From NCBI RefSeq assembly GCF_024622195.1, contig NZ_JANKBI010000006.1, positions 174,386 through 238,385 on the forward strand: DNA of 64,000 nucleotides. Direction: 5' to 3'. Below the pieces are notes generated by a model. It worked only from the letters and a program-made list of their open reading frames with translations. It was not told the origin of the DNA and made no database searches. This DNA comes from Murimonas intestini. GTDB lineage: Bacteria; Bacillota; Clostridia; Lachnospirales; Lachnospiraceae. Position numbers and translations under genes: made by a program. Shown here in pieces: positions 24,865-34,847 of the stretch. Positions within the stretch are counted from its first letter, which is position 1; the number at the start of each line of letters is the position of its first letter.

Positions 24865-25965
24865 TCAGATCATCCAAAGCTCCCCGTCATCCGGCAGCTG
24901 TGGAAAGGGCTGTGTCTCAAGCGTCTGGTACCAGTAAGCCACACTGATGAGGTCATCCCTGCGCTTAAGATACAAGTCTCCTGTCTCCTTCCAGCCCAGA
25001 TCCTGCAATGTAATGCGCAAATCTGCATCAAACCGGACCGGGTCCATAATATGCCAGCGGTACATGGAAAAACGCTGCTGGTGGCTGTAGAGTCCGTCGG
25101 ACTGCTGCACCTGATACATCCCCATAAACGGTGTCGTATATGTCTGATATTTGCCGTCTACCTCCCAGTCATAGGAACCGCCAAAATAATCTTCCGTACC
25201 TGTGCCGCAGATGGTAGGATAATCAGTATCTCCATCGAGATAAAACTTCATTTCCCCTTCTCCCCACCAGTTGCCGGCTCCATTCAGCCCCACAAACAGA
25301 GCCGTGCCGACATATTGTCCTTTTCCTTTTATACCATCGACGATGGTATGCATTCCGCCTTCCACCGGACAGCTCATCCGAAACTGCGCATGGAAATATG
25401 CAGCATTCTCCGGCACATCGGTCAGCGCATAATTGATCTGGTAATATGAAGTATAGACATGGCTGCTCCTGTTTTCCACCGTGATCCTGCAATGGGAGCG
25501 AAACGGCATGGGCCAGAAACAGTTCAGTCCCCTGTTCGGATTGACTGCCACAGGAATGGAATTAATGGGATAAAATGGACCCCGAAACGGATCTCTTGGA
25601 TGGCTGGTCCATCCGCAGGCAAAGAATTCTGCCAGAGGACATTCCACAGAGGGCTGCTCCTGGTGATCCCAGTAGATGCGGATAATATAGCTCCGTCCGA
25701 TATTTCCTCCGAACCACATACTCTGTATCACTCCCGGTCCTTCAATATCCGCAGCACACAGGGTTTCACCCGGCGCTACATCCACACTGGGAGATATTTT
25801 CCAGCCCTTTCCCAGTTCCCTGGCGCAGTGTGCGCCCGTACCCTGTACCGCCTTCCCTCCCCCCGCTTTTTCTCCGCTAAAATTTTCAGGCGAAATTGAT
25901 CTTGTCTTTGCGTCGGAAGTCAGTGCAATCGATCCCAGACTCCCGATAAAATAATTCTGATCCAT
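24865..25965 (-). CDS. GH172-family (DUF2961) glycoside hydrolase, compact form
   Basis: A 366-residue cytoplasmic protein without signal peptide. The family was defined by a difructose dianhydride I synthase/hydrolase and includes fructofuranosidases and D-arabinan-degrading enzymes. The motif CGTGTEDYFGGSYDWE (about residue 250) holds a conserved Glu in the expected active-site region, and PGVIQSMWF and GRSYIIRIYWD fit the family core. The ATG at 25965 was chosen because AGGAGGAG lies directly upstream. It lies 39 bases after a second, larger GH172 gene. The linked importer suggests it acts on an imported oligosaccharide, perhaps fructose- or arabinose-containing; the exact substrate is inferred. 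Confidence 0.83.
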   Translation of the reverse strand: MDQNYFIGSLGSIALTSDAKTRSISPENFSGEKAGGGKAVQGTGAHCARELGKGWKISPSVDVAPGETLCAADIEGPGVIQSMWFGGNIGRSYIIRIYWDHQEQPSVECPLAEFFACGWTSHPRDPFRGPFYPINSIPVAVNPNRGLNCFWPMPFRSHCRITVENRSSHVYTSYYQINYALTDVPENAAYFHAQFRMSCPVEGGMHTIVDGIKGKGQYVGTALFVGLNGAGNWWGEGEMKFYLDGDTDYPTICGTGTEDYFGGSYDWEVDGKYQTYTTPFMGMYQVQQSDGLYSHQQRFSMYRWHIMDPVRFDADLRITLQDLGWKETGDLYLKRRDDLISVAYWYQTLETQPFPQLPDDGELWMI

Positions 25966-26004
25966 ACTACTCCTCCTAATAGCGTATGCCGGCATTACGC
26001 CTTT

Positions 26005-28833
26005 CTATAATTCTTCCAGATGCCATAGCTGGGCGGAAGCCGCACATATGGGGCACAGCTGCAGACTTACAGGCTCCCGGCCGTCCCCCGGCACTGTCAG
26101 GGCTAATTCTGCGCCATCGGGACCACTCAGCAGAAGCATAAAATATCCCTCGCACACTTCATTGAGATACCACAGCTGATCCGCCCGTCCATCCCAATTT
26201 TCTTTTTTGACTCTTGGGGGATCCTGGCTCCTGTCAGCAGCCAAAACTTTTCCATCGTACTGATTTATGATCCTGTATTGCTCCGGATGCACCTGTTCCA
26301 GCTTCCACCGCTGTGCCGCTGTATCCACCACATAAAACTGCCGGACCAGCTCATCCGCTCTGCTTGAACCTGCTCCGCCATCGAGAGCAAGTTCTCCCGC
26401 TTCACTGAGCAGACGGTACCATCCCTCTCCCGGATAAAAGTCATCCCTCTCCTGCTCCAGCACTCTGCAAAAGCTTATAGCAGCACTGTTTAGCCCGGTC
26501 CCCGGAAACTGGGCCGGAACCAGTCTTCTACCCACAGCAGAACACAGGCAGATCCTGCCATCGGTAAGCACTTCCAGATCCCACATTTGATCAGGAGTTC
26601 CCCTCCACCTTTCCTGTATCAGAGCCGCTGTCTTCCCTGACCTTTCTGACACTGTCAGCACTTTTCCGCTTCCGCTGTTTACGAAGACCCACTGGGCGCC
26701 CGCCAATATGGCTCTCCAGTTTTGGAATGCCCCTTTTCCTTTTCCCGAAATGATCCGTGTCCCTGCACAGGCAGATGAATACTGTGGCGCCAGAAGCTCC
26801 CTGCCATCGAGCATTTTGTATACTCCGCCGGGTATCAGCGCAAAACTGCGGGCTGCCGACGGCTTTATGGAGAACACATCATACCTGTATTCTGTCCAGT
26901 CAGGCGCTCCCTGCGGCACCTCCAAACGGATATCTAAATACTTCTTACCTGCCGTTATCCATGCTGCGACCGGAAAATCACTCATCTTCCAGCCGGAATA
27001 GACATTGCCTCCGGCCGTATACCATTCCCCCATTTCCTGCCGGTCTATGGATATGCAGGCACACTGGTTCTCCACGGACTGATCCATCAGACGCCGGAGT
27101 ATGACCCCCTCATTCTCCGGTGAGATTCTGACCTTGAAGCTGCATGCTCCATGATGGCGCCGGCCCGTATATTCACGGCTCAGACTGCACATCTGGCCTT
27201 CATATGAGGATACCTTTACCTCCTGGCAAAACTCACCCGCACATTGGCAGCCATGCGCCTGTCTGCTCTCACTGTCACCTATATCCAGCCGGTCTGTCTG
27301 TTCCATTTGTGTTTCCTGTCTGCAGTAGCAGAATGGCAGTGTCCAGTAGTCAGCGCTGACCGGGCCGTAGTATCCTTCCGACACCGCACCGCCCCCATGT
27401 TCGATACTGACCATGATACTGCTGCGAAACTGGATGCTGTCATGTACCATAACGCGGTAAGCAGAGATACTGGGATTAAAATTTATGTCTTCCCTTGCAG
27501 TATATCCAGTCAATGGATTTGTAAAAAATCCCCACCCGCTCCTGCATTCTTCTCCTTCCCGCATATCCAGGAAATATCCGGCTCCATTATAATAATCTTC
27601 CATCCCGGTGCCCAGATACGCCGGCGCCTCGCTTCCATCAACTGTGACCCGTACATCTCCTTCTTCAAACGTGGGCTCAACTCCCGGCCCTGTAATATTC
27701 TGCTGCATTCCGACAAATTTTCCGCAGCCGCGCCAGTCAAACAATACCACATCAAAGGGATCGTCCTTTGCCACGTGGGTGTACCTGTATACAGCGTTGA
27801 AATACCCCCGCTCTTCCATAGGCCCCGGCAGTTTTGCACACTGTATCTCGAAAAATATCTGTGGAATATCCGCCCCGCTCCGATTGCATAATGTGATAAC
27901 TGCATTCTCCTGAAAAGGCATGGGGAAGTATGAATACAGCGTATCCTCCCCGTCAATTCCAAATAAAAGCCCCCTTACAGGATTCTGTATTCCCTTGTCG
28001 CCAATCCCGAAAAACGGCCCCAGCGGTGCGTAAACATCCGGCTCCATCCGTCCGTCCCAGTGGATTTTCAGCCAGAGGCCGTTTAAATATTCCCGTCCAA
28101 AACCAGGATCTGCTTCCCTGGCAGCCTGGGGAATCCTAATACGGACCGATGATATCTGTCCCGCTTTACGGATGCAGCAGAGCTCCGCACTTTTTTCAGC
28201 AGGCAAAGCCAATATCCCCGAGTAATACTCTGTTTCTTCTTCCTTTGGATCCTCAGAACAGGCCCGCCACTGTTCCAGTCCCTTGTCTATAGACTGATCC
28301 CGGCTCCAGGAAGGGATCTCTGTCCCGGCCGGAAACATCTCATAATCCATCTGATAAAAAAAGCCCGGATTTCCCAGCGGGTCCGGGTCTGTACTGATCC
28401 CGGTAAATGTCACACGCAGAGATGAGGCAAAGGGAAAGGGGTTATAGCTGATCTCACCGCCGGCGCTCTTTGTCCCCTTTTCTGTTATTGGAGAAGCAAA
28501 GAAACTGCTGCCGGAAAAAAATTCATCAAATGTCATGTCGATCTGCGGATCCGGCTGACCATCGAAATAAAACTTTAAATGGTTTTTCTGCCGGTCTATA
28601 GAACCTGTCATCCAGATACGGTTCAGACATCCCGCCCCTTTCAGGTCACACAGCACATAATCTCCATTACTGTCCTGTCCCAGAAAATTTCTGCTTCGAA
28701 AGCCATCGTTGTTTCCTCCATCGCGCGCGCAGGAGCAGAACTGGCCGCAGAAGCTCTCCGGAATCAGGAGAGGAAGATCTTCAAGCCGGGTCATACGCTC
28801 TGTCCCATAAATGGCTGGCTGTTTTTGCTGCAC
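26005..28833 (-). CDS. GH172-family (DUF2961) glycoside hydrolase with C-terminal beta-trefoil lectin domain
   Basis: A 942-residue protein with the DUF2961 core in its first part (LKGAGCLNRIWMTG; YLGTGMEDYYNGAGYF), a linker jelly-roll-like region, and a C-terminal ricin-B/CBM13-like part with QxW-type repeats (PDQMWDLEV, AAQRWKLEQV, ADQLWYLNE, SAQLWHLEEL). It starts with GTG at 28833, preceded by GGAGG at 7 bases. No signal peptide is visible, so a carbohydrate-binding domain on an apparently cytoplasmic enzyme is unusual. The tandem arrangement with a second GH172 gene suggests two steps or two linkages of one glycan. Confidence 0.8.
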   Translation of the reverse strand: MQQKQPAIYGTERMTRLEDLPLLIPESFCGQFCSCARDGGNNDGFRSRNFLGQDSNGDYVLCDLKGAGCLNRIWMTGSIDRQKNHLKFYFDGQPDPQIDMTFDEFFSGSSFFASPITEKGTKSAGGEISYNPFPFASSLRVTFTGISTDPDPLGNPGFFYQMDYEMFPAGTEIPSWSRDQSIDKGLEQWRACSEDPKEEETEYYSGILALPAEKSAELCCIRKAGQISSVRIRIPQAAREADPGFGREYLNGLWLKIHWDGRMEPDVYAPLGPFFGIGDKGIQNPVRGLLFGIDGEDTLYSYFPMPFQENAVITLCNRSGADIPQIFFEIQCAKLPGPMEERGYFNAVYRYTHVAKDDPFDVVLFDWRGCGKFVGMQQNITGPGVEPTFEEGDVRVTVDGSEAPAYLGTGMEDYYNGAGYFLDMREGEECRSGWGFFTNPLTGYTAREDINFNPSISAYRVMVHDSIQFRSSIMVSIEHGGGAVSEGYYGPVSADYWTLPFCYCRQETQMEQTDRLDIGDSESRQAHGCQCAGEFCQEVKVSSYEGQMCSLSREYTGRRHHGACSFKVRISPENEGVILRRLMDQSVENQCACISIDRQEMGEWYTAGGNVYSGWKMSDFPVAAWITAGKKYLDIRLEVPQGAPDWTEYRYDVFSIKPSAARSFALIPGGVYKMLDGRELLAPQYSSACAGTRIISGKGKGAFQNWRAILAGAQWVFVNSGSGKVLTVSERSGKTAALIQERWRGTPDQMWDLEVLTDGRICLCSAVGRRLVPAQFPGTGLNSAAISFCRVLEQERDDFYPGEGWYRLLSEAGELALDGGAGSSRADELVRQFYVVDTAAQRWKLEQVHPEQYRIINQYDGKVLAADRSQDPPRVKKENWDGRADQLWYLNEVCEGYFMLLLSGPDGAELALTVPGDGREPVSLQLCPICAASAQLWHLEEL

Positions 28834-28851
28834 AGCGATACCTCCATTTCT

Positions 28852-29865
28852 TTATATCTTTTTAATAATGTCCCCATCTGTGGCAGAAAAGGTCATCTCG
28901 TTATAGTCGTTGTATTTAAAGCACAGAATCATATGACTGCCGGATTTCTGAATGGAGGGTGGGCGTTTTGTCCTGCAGACCTCTTTTGCATAAGGGCATC
29001 TGTTGGCGAATTTGCATCCTACCAGTCCATATTCCTTCGTTTCCATATCCGGCAGGACAAAATCATCCTCCCACTTAGCTCCCACTCTTGGAACAGAATC
29101 CAGCAGAAGCTGCGTATACGGATGCGCAGGATCATTGAGAACCTCCTGGGCGTTGCCGAACTCTATCAGGTTTCCGCGGTAGAGCGTGGCAATGTAATCA
29201 CTTACGTAATAGGCAGTAGAAAGATCGTGAGTGATATAAATAAAATTGACATGATATTCATCTTTTATTTTTTTAAACAGATTAACTATATTAGTCCGCA
29301 GTGAAGCATCGATCATAGCAACTGGTTCATCCGCCACGATCAGGCTGGGCCTGGTGATCAATGCCCGGGCAATAGAAATACGCTGCAGTTCTCCGCCCGA
29401 AAACTGGTTTGGATATTTTCCTTCCACCGTCTGATAGTCAAGCCCTACAGACTCCAGCGCCTCTTCGATCATCACCTTTGCTTTTGTCCTGTTTTGAGCA
29501 CCTCCCAGCTTCATTGCGGTGCTGTACAGATAAGCATCAACACGCCGGCGCGAACTGAATGCTGAAAAAGGATTCTGAAATATGGGCTGAACCTTCTTGT
29601 AAAACTCAGTTTTATTATGCCGGTAACAGGAAAGTGGCTTTTCATCAATAAATATGTCTCCGGATGTCATATCAATCAAACGCAGTACCATCATCGCAAG
29701 CGTGCTTTTTCCGCTGCCTGATTCTCCCACGATACTCATTATCCACGGTTTTCCGGCTGGCAGTTCTATATTTACATTTTCAACAGCGGTGATCTTCGTG
29801 CCGAATATCAATCCCCCCCGTTTAAACTGCTTATTCAGATTCTGGATCTTCAAACTGCTGGTCAT
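28852..29865 (-). CDS. ABC transporter ATPase, OppF-like
   Basis: A 337-residue ATPase with Walker A GESGSGKST, the signature FSGGELQRISIARAL, a Walker B (LIVADEPVAMIDAS) and the oligopeptide-transporter C-terminal extension with Cys residues (GCKFANRCPYAKEVC). Its start overlaps the OppD-like stop by one base (TAATG). In the Walker B segment the usual Glu-Pro-Val-Ser is EPVAM, a common variant. It powers import of the ligand bound by the substrate-binding protein encoded at 32720-34735. Confidence 0.9.
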   Translation of the reverse strand: MTSSLKIQNLNKQFKRGGLIFGTKITAVENVNIELPAGKPWIMSIVGESGSGKSTLAMMVLRLIDMTSGDIFIDEKPLSCYRHNKTEFYKKVQPIFQNPFSAFSSRRRVDAYLYSTAMKLGGAQNRTKAKVMIEEALESVGLDYQTVEGKYPNQFSGGELQRISIARALITRPSLIVADEPVAMIDASLRTNIVNLFKKIKDEYHVNFIYITHDLSTAYYVSDYIATLYRGNLIEFGNAQEVLNDPAHPYTQLLLDSVPRVGAKWEDDFVLPDMETKEYGLVGCKFANRCPYAKEVCRTKRPPSIQKSGSHMILCFKYNDYNEMTFSATDGDIIKKI

Positions 29866-30857
29866 TACTTTCCCTCCATTTCTGCAAAGGATTCTCTTCT
29901 TTTTCCCGTCAGCAGGTGACAGCTGGCCATATGGCCGTCATCCAGCCATGTCTCCGTCGGACGTTTTTTCCGGCATTCATCCGCACAATGGGGACATCTT
30001 GGGGAAAAACGGCAGCCGGCAGGCGGATTCTTCAGGCTGGGCGGAGCGCCTTTGATTCCCTCCTTCTGACTGTTGTCTCCGATACGCGGCAGAGCATGAA
30101 TAAGCATTTGTGTGTAGGGGTGACGGGGATTTTCAAATATTTTCATGGTCGGCCCCACTTCCAGCACCTGACCTGCATACATAATGCAGAGGCGGTCCGT
30201 GATCTGATAATGAACTCCCATATCATGAGAGACCATTACCATTGAATTTTTTGTTTTCTTATGTACCCGGGACAGCATATTTAAGATTCCCCGCTGTACC
30301 ACCACATCTAACGCGGTAGTAGGCTCATCCGCAAAGACGATCTCCGGGTTTAAGAAAGTTGCAAGCGCGATCAGCACTCTCTGACGCATTCCCCCGCTCA
30401 GCTGATGAGGGTATGCAGAAAGGACTTCCCGAGGCAGTTCCAGCTCGTTTAAGTATTCAGCGATCTCTTTTTCAAGCTGCTTTTTATCTTTGCTCTTATC
30501 ACACACGGCGTCAAAAAACTGAGACTTTATTTTGCTGACAGGATTCATCACATGCATAGCCCCCTGGGGAACATAAGAGATTCCTTTCCACCACTGTTTT
30601 TGAATATCTTCATTGAGGAATGTCCCGTGCCGGCCGCCCCCCTCTGCCACTTTAAGCTCAATGGACCCGTCCGTAAGGCTCAAAGGATATTCGATCAGGC
30701 CATACATCAGTTTCATGAGCGTAGATTTCCCGCAGCCGGATTCACCTGCGATTCCCATGATCTCGTTTTCCCTGATCTCGAGGTTTACGTGATCAACTGC
30801 CCGGACCACATCATGGCCTGTCTCATACTGTGCACACACGTTTGTCAGTTTAAGCAT
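29865..30857 (-). CDS. ABC transporter ATPase, OppD-like
   Basis: A 330-residue ATPase with Walker A GESGCGKST, signature LSGGMRQRVLIALA, Walker B IVFADEPTTALDV and the Opp C-terminal Cys motif (GCRFSPRCPHCADEC). It overlaps the OppC-like gene by 8 bases and the OppF-like gene by one base. It pairs with OppF as the heterodimeric motor. Transporters of this type also carry oligosaccharides, which fits the neighbouring GH172 genes. Confidence 0.9.
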   Translation of the reverse strand: MLKLTNVCAQYETGHDVVRAVDHVNLEIRENEIMGIAGESGCGKSTLMKLMYGLIEYPLSLTDGSIELKVAEGGGRHGTFLNEDIQKQWWKGISYVPQGAMHVMNPVSKIKSQFFDAVCDKSKDKKQLEKEIAEYLNELELPREVLSAYPHQLSGGMRQRVLIALATFLNPEIVFADEPTTALDVVVQRGILNMLSRVHKKTKNSMVMVSHDMGVHYQITDRLCIMYAGQVLEVGPTMKIFENPRHPYTQMLIHALPRIGDNSQKEGIKGAPPSLKNPPAGCRFSPRCPHCADECRKKRPTETWLDDGHMASCHLLTGKRRESFAEMEGK

Positions 30858-31680
30858 TTTTCCCCCTCCTTTTCGCCATATACTCCTGATATCCGTTCAT
30901 GGTAAGGAACAGTGAAATAAATATAATAACTGTTGCCACAACCGGCGTGCCAATCCAGAGCCAGCGTCCGCCCAGCATTGCCTGATACTGGTTTGCCCAG
31001 TAGATCATGGTCCCCAGTGTCGCCGTGCTGTTGCTGGACATTCCGATCACCGCCAAAGTTGATTCCGCAGCGATCGCTGCCAAGATCCCATTGACAAAGT
31101 TCGCCAGCGTCCAGCCTGAGATATATGGAAATATTTCCCTGACAATGATTTTTATCATACTCTCCCCGGAAAACAGAGCCATGCTGATAGATTCTCTCTC
31201 ACGCAGGGAAAGTGCCATGGAACGCACCTGCCGCGCCGGCAGCGGCCAGCTGAACAGGGCCAGGATAGCAACAATAAAAGAAACCGATGCCGTGCCTTTC
31301 AGAAAACTTGACAGTAAAATTAGGATTGGAAGCGATGGTATAACAATAAAGGAATCTGTGAGCAAAGAGATCAGACGGTCGATCAGCCCGCTTTTAAATC
31401 CCGCGATCAGCCCCAAAAAGACACCGGCTGCCGTGGCTATTAAGGAGACTGCAATACCAATTTTAAAAGAATTATTGATCGAATGCGCCAACAGAAAAAA
31501 TGTATCCTGCCCCAGGCTGGTAGTTCCCAGCAGATGTTCGCTGCTTGGGGGCATATTTTTCAGATATGCCCCCCACTCTGTGGGGTTTTCCGGCCCGAAT
31601 AAGGGGACGATAAAACCCAAAATGAGAAAAATAGCTAATACTGAAACGCCGATCTTCAATTTTTTATTAACAAATTTCAT
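30850..31680 (-). CDS. ABC transporter permease, OppC-like
   Basis: A 276-residue membrane protein with an N-terminal helix and five further helices, the Opp/DppC permease plan. The region AALALFSWPLPARQVRSMALSLRERE stands in place of the EAA coupling loop. The ATG at 31680 was chosen because AAGGGGG lies 8 bases upstream; the longer frame would start inside the OppB-like gene. It lies 13 bases after oppB-like and overlaps the next ATPase gene. Confidence 0.88.
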   Translation of the reverse strand: MKFVNKKLKIGVSVLAIFLILGFIVPLFGPENPTEWGAYLKNMPPSSEHLLGTTSLGQDTFFLLAHSINNSFKIGIAVSLIATAAGVFLGLIAGFKSGLIDRLISLLTDSFIVIPSLPILILLSSFLKGTASVSFIVAILALFSWPLPARQVRSMALSLRERESISMALFSGESMIKIIVREIFPYISGWTLANFVNGILAAIAAESTLAVIGMSSNSTATLGTMIYWANQYQAMLGGRWLWIGTPVVATVIIFISLFLTMNGYQEYMAKRRGKNA

Positions 31681-31693
31681 TCTGGATGCCCCC

Positions 31694-32692
31694 TTATGTA
31701 TTCCGGATCCGCGGATCAAGGAACGGATAGATGATATCGACAACAAATGTGGCTATCGTGATGGAAACAATGGATATCGTAATGGTTCCCATAATCAGGT
31801 TGTAATCCGCCTGAACGATACCTGTATAGATAAGTTTTCCAAGGCCGGGATAGCCAAACAGAATCTCCGTAATCAGAGCACCGTTAAATACTCCCCCTAT
31901 CTGCAGCGCCAATGTGGTTATCTGCGGCAGCGCCACGTTGGGAGTGATATATCGCATCATGATCCTTTGCTGGCTCAGCCCCTTTAATTTTGCGTAATAT
32001 ACATAATCTTCTTCTACCACGCTTGTAGTAAGCGCTTTTGTACTGATCACCCACCATCCGAGGCCGACAAGTATCAGTGACAGTGCCGGAAGGATAGAAT
32101 TTTTCAGGATCGTACTGATGGTGCTCCAGTCAAATGCCATATTATCAAGTGTCATTGACAGCGGGAACACCGGAATCACATAACAGAAGATCATGATCAG
32201 AGCCAGCGCAAATACATAGTAGGGAATCGGATAGAGAAAAACTGCCATTCCTTCCAATATCTTTGCGTACCATTTATTTTTCCGAAACCCTGCAAGCAGG
32301 CCTATAAAATTACCAAGCAGCCATGAAATCAGCGTTGACGTCAGCATCAATCCCAGTGTCCATGGGACAGCACGCCTGACCATATCCATAACTGGAGTGG
32401 GATATGCCGCAAGGGACGGTCCGAAATCTCCTGTAACAAACACTTTTTTCAGGAACCCCACATACTGCTCTCCAAGGCTGCCTTCAAGTCCAAAGGTATC
32501 GCTTAACGATTCGCGGTAAAGCTGAATTGCTTCCGGCGTCATATTTGACTGTTTTGATATCATCTGGCCTATCATATTTTCCACCGGATCGGACGGCATA
32601 AAACGCGGCACGAAAAAAATAGTGGTGACGCCGATCATGATGACCAGAACGAACGTGATGATCCTCGTTCCCAGGAATTTTAAAAATTTCAT
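31694..32692 (-). CDS. ABC transporter permease, OppB-like
   Basis: A 332-residue permease with a first helix (IITFVLVIMIGVTTIFFVPRFMP), a long periplasmic-side loop and five C-terminal helices. The coupling loop reads VEEDYVYYAKLKGLSQQRIMMRY, the family motif. It lies 27 bases after the substrate-binding protein gene, so both permeases, both ATPases and the binding protein form one unit. Confidence 0.9.
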   Translation of the reverse strand: MKFLKFLGTRIITFVLVIMIGVTTIFFVPRFMPSDPVENMIGQMISKQSNMTPEAIQLYRESLSDTFGLEGSLGEQYVGFLKKVFVTGDFGPSLAAYPTPVMDMVRRAVPWTLGLMLTSTLISWLLGNFIGLLAGFRKNKWYAKILEGMAVFLYPIPYYVFALALIMIFCYVIPVFPLSMTLDNMAFDWSTISTILKNSILPALSLILVGLGWWVISTKALTTSVVEEDYVYYAKLKGLSQQRIMMRYITPNVALPQITTLALQIGGVFNGALITEILFGYPGLGKLIYTGIVQADYNLIMGTITISIVSITIATFVVDIIYPFLDPRIRNT

Positions 32693-32719
32693 GCAGGCAC
32701 CTCTTTTATATTTTTGTAA

Positions 32720-34735
32720 TTATTCAGCGGGCTGAAAATGAGGTGTGTAGTACTTAAATTGTGACCACCACCACCAGGGGCCTTCAAAATAATTCGTAGA
32801 GGACTGGAACCCCTGCCAGTAGGTTGTGTTTACAGGAACAAATTTCGAAGTTCCGAACATGGGGATAAAAGGCCTTCCCTGGACAAGCAGCTTGTACACA
32901 TCTGTCGCGCCCTCGATCACTTTCGGGTCAGATGGGGGCACTGATTCCAGACTGTCCAGGATCTCTGATATCTCCTCATTCTTATAGCGGCATCCGCCCG
33001 CGTTGTTAAACGCGATCTCTCCTGTAGGTTTATAATATTTCTGGTTCCAGCCAGCCAGGCCTTCCACCATATCCGGCGTATTGCCGCAGGCAGGCCAGTA
33101 GGCGCCGGCTTCAAAATCACCTGTTGATTCCGCATTCCAGAAAGTAGCAGAGTCGAGCTGTTTCACCTGAACATCGATCCCGAATTTTTTCCATGAATCT
33201 GCAACAGCAAATGCAAGCCGCATAGATTCAATCTCAAAATCTGCCGGGGCATTTAAAACAATTGTCCAGAGGGTACCATCAGGCAGATACCACTTGCCGT
33301 CCTTCTGAGTAAATCCATTATCTGTAAGCAGTTTGCCTGCCTCTTCCACATCATATTTCCACCAGCCAACACCAAACGTATTGACCATTTCCTCTTCATC
33401 TGAAGGCAGGCCTTCGATTCCCTGCTGTTTGAGCATTTCAACCATTGAAGACGCGTATGTATCGTCAAATGGTTTATATCCGTCTTTTAATTCAAATTCC
33501 TTAAGCCAGCTTAACATCGGTTTCTGGTATGTATCCTGGACTACAGATACAGGAGGCGCGCTGATCGGTGTAACCCTCAGCATTCCGGAAAAAGTCGCCA
33601 TGGAAACCGCCTTGATATCTGTAGCAAGTGTCAGTGCCCAACGCACATCTTCGTTGTTGTACGGCTCTTTTTCACAGTTAAAGGAGATACCTCTCGCACA
33701 GGCGTCATCCATATCCGCATACGGGAATTCATCGTACCATGCCTTAAAGTTTTCATTCTTCTTACGCAGAATTTCCCAGCTTTCCGGTGAGATGTCCTGT
33801 AAAATGTCGATCTCATTGTTCACTGCCGCCATCACACGCTTTTCCTCTGTTCCAAAGAATTTAAACAGCATATACTTCGGTCCGGGTTCTCCCACCTTAA
33901 TTCCCACATCTGTATTCTGCCAGTCATCCCGTTTTTCAAACAGGTACCAGTTGCCCTGCTGCTCATCTCTTTTTGTGAGCACATAGGGGCCTGCACCAAT
34001 GCAGTCAGAATTTTTAAAGGTTTTGGGATCTTCCTTTTCCCAGATATGTTTCGGTACGACTTTAAAACTGCTTGTATAGCCGGCACCCAGGCGGTCAACC
34101 AGCCTTGTTTCCGGGTTATTCAGTTCAATTTCAATCGTGTATTTATCTACTGCCTTCATGCTCTTCACCAGAGAGGTAAAATATGCATTATAGGAAAATT
34201 CCGGTGTATTCATTATCATATCAGCTGTAAATTCCACATCCTCCGCTGTAAGGTCAACGCCGTCCGACCATTTTACGCCTTCCCGGATATGGAAACGGAA
34301 TTTTGTATACTTTCCGCCGCTTATATCTTCCGGCATATCGGCTGCAAGAGCCGGCTCCTGTGCACCCTTCACAGAATTGATTTCCCAAAGATGGACAAAT
34401 ACGAGCTGATGCAGGCCGGAGTCAAGCGCTACACAGCCCGGCAGATACGGATTCATTTGCATAGGATCAGGTGAATTGCCGTTCAGAATATCCACGATCA
34501 GTGTTTCATTTCTCGGAGTCCCCACATCCGTCATTTCCACATTGGCATCATCTCCGTCTGTCTTTGCTTCCTTAACAATTGTTTTCTCTGCGTTTGTTGT
34601 CTTTGCATTTGCTTCTGACACTGTTTCGGAAACTTCTGGCTGTGACGGCGGTGCAGTATCTTTTCCGCACGCCGCAGTCATTGCCATGGCAACCGCCAGT
34701 CCTGCCGCCATAATTGATTTAAACTTACCTTTCAT
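32720..34735 (-). CDS. ABC transporter substrate-binding lipoprotein, family 5 (Opp/oligosaccharide type)
   Basis: A 671-residue secreted lipoprotein with signal MKGKFKSIMAAGLAVAMAMTAAC, so Cys23 is the lipid anchor, and a family 5 binding fold (DVEFTADMIMNTPEF; VRWALTLATDIKAV). At 671 residues it is longer than typical peptide-binding proteins of about 540, closer to those serving oligosaccharides. The ATG at 34735 was chosen because GGAGGAGG lies upstream and the signal begins at once. The enzymes downstream point to a carbohydrate ligand. Its own promoter lies in the 106-base gap before it. Confidence 0.88.
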   Translation of the reverse strand: MKGKFKSIMAAGLAVAMAMTAACGKDTAPPSQPEVSETVSEANAKTTNAEKTIVKEAKTDGDDANVEMTDVGTPRNETLIVDILNGNSPDPMQMNPYLPGCVALDSGLHQLVFVHLWEINSVKGAQEPALAADMPEDISGGKYTKFRFHIREGVKWSDGVDLTAEDVEFTADMIMNTPEFSYNAYFTSLVKSMKAVDKYTIEIELNNPETRLVDRLGAGYTSSFKVVPKHIWEKEDPKTFKNSDCIGAGPYVLTKRDEQQGNWYLFEKRDDWQNTDVGIKVGEPGPKYMLFKFFGTEEKRVMAAVNNEIDILQDISPESWEILRKKNENFKAWYDEFPYADMDDACARGISFNCEKEPYNNEDVRWALTLATDIKAVSMATFSGMLRVTPISAPPVSVVQDTYQKPMLSWLKEFELKDGYKPFDDTYASSMVEMLKQQGIEGLPSDEEEMVNTFGVGWWKYDVEEAGKLLTDNGFTQKDGKWYLPDGTLWTIVLNAPADFEIESMRLAFAVADSWKKFGIDVQVKQLDSATFWNAESTGDFEAGAYWPACGNTPDMVEGLAGWNQKYYKPTGEIAFNNAGGCRYKNEEISEILDSLESVPPSDPKVIEGATDVYKLLVQGRPFIPMFGTSKFVPVNTTYWQGFQSSTNYFEGPWWWWSQFKYYTPHFQPAE

Positions 34736-34786
34736 GTAAACCTCCTCCTTTTTGAATGCCTTTCTACTTGTATCCTTTCCTCTTTT

Positions 34787-34847
34787 ATTATAACAAAACT
34801 GTTTTTTCTTTTTTTTAGATAATTCTATAAAACCTTTAAAATCATTG
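34787..34847 (-). promoter_or_regulatory. Promoter of the transporter genes with shared upstream box
   Basis: On the minus strand TATAAT lies at 34787-34792 with no good -35, as expected of an activator-dependent promoter. An upstream box (plus-strand reading CTTTAAAATCATTG, 34834-34847) lies 64 bases from the start of the TTTTATTATAACAAAA stretch at 34783. Both boxes recur at the same spacing upstream of 38829. The response-regulator gene ends within this region. Confidence 0.55.

Noticed and set aside
31007..31987. A 326-codon plus-strand frame across both Opp permease genes
   Set aside because: It spans two real genes on the other strand and shows no family resemblance.
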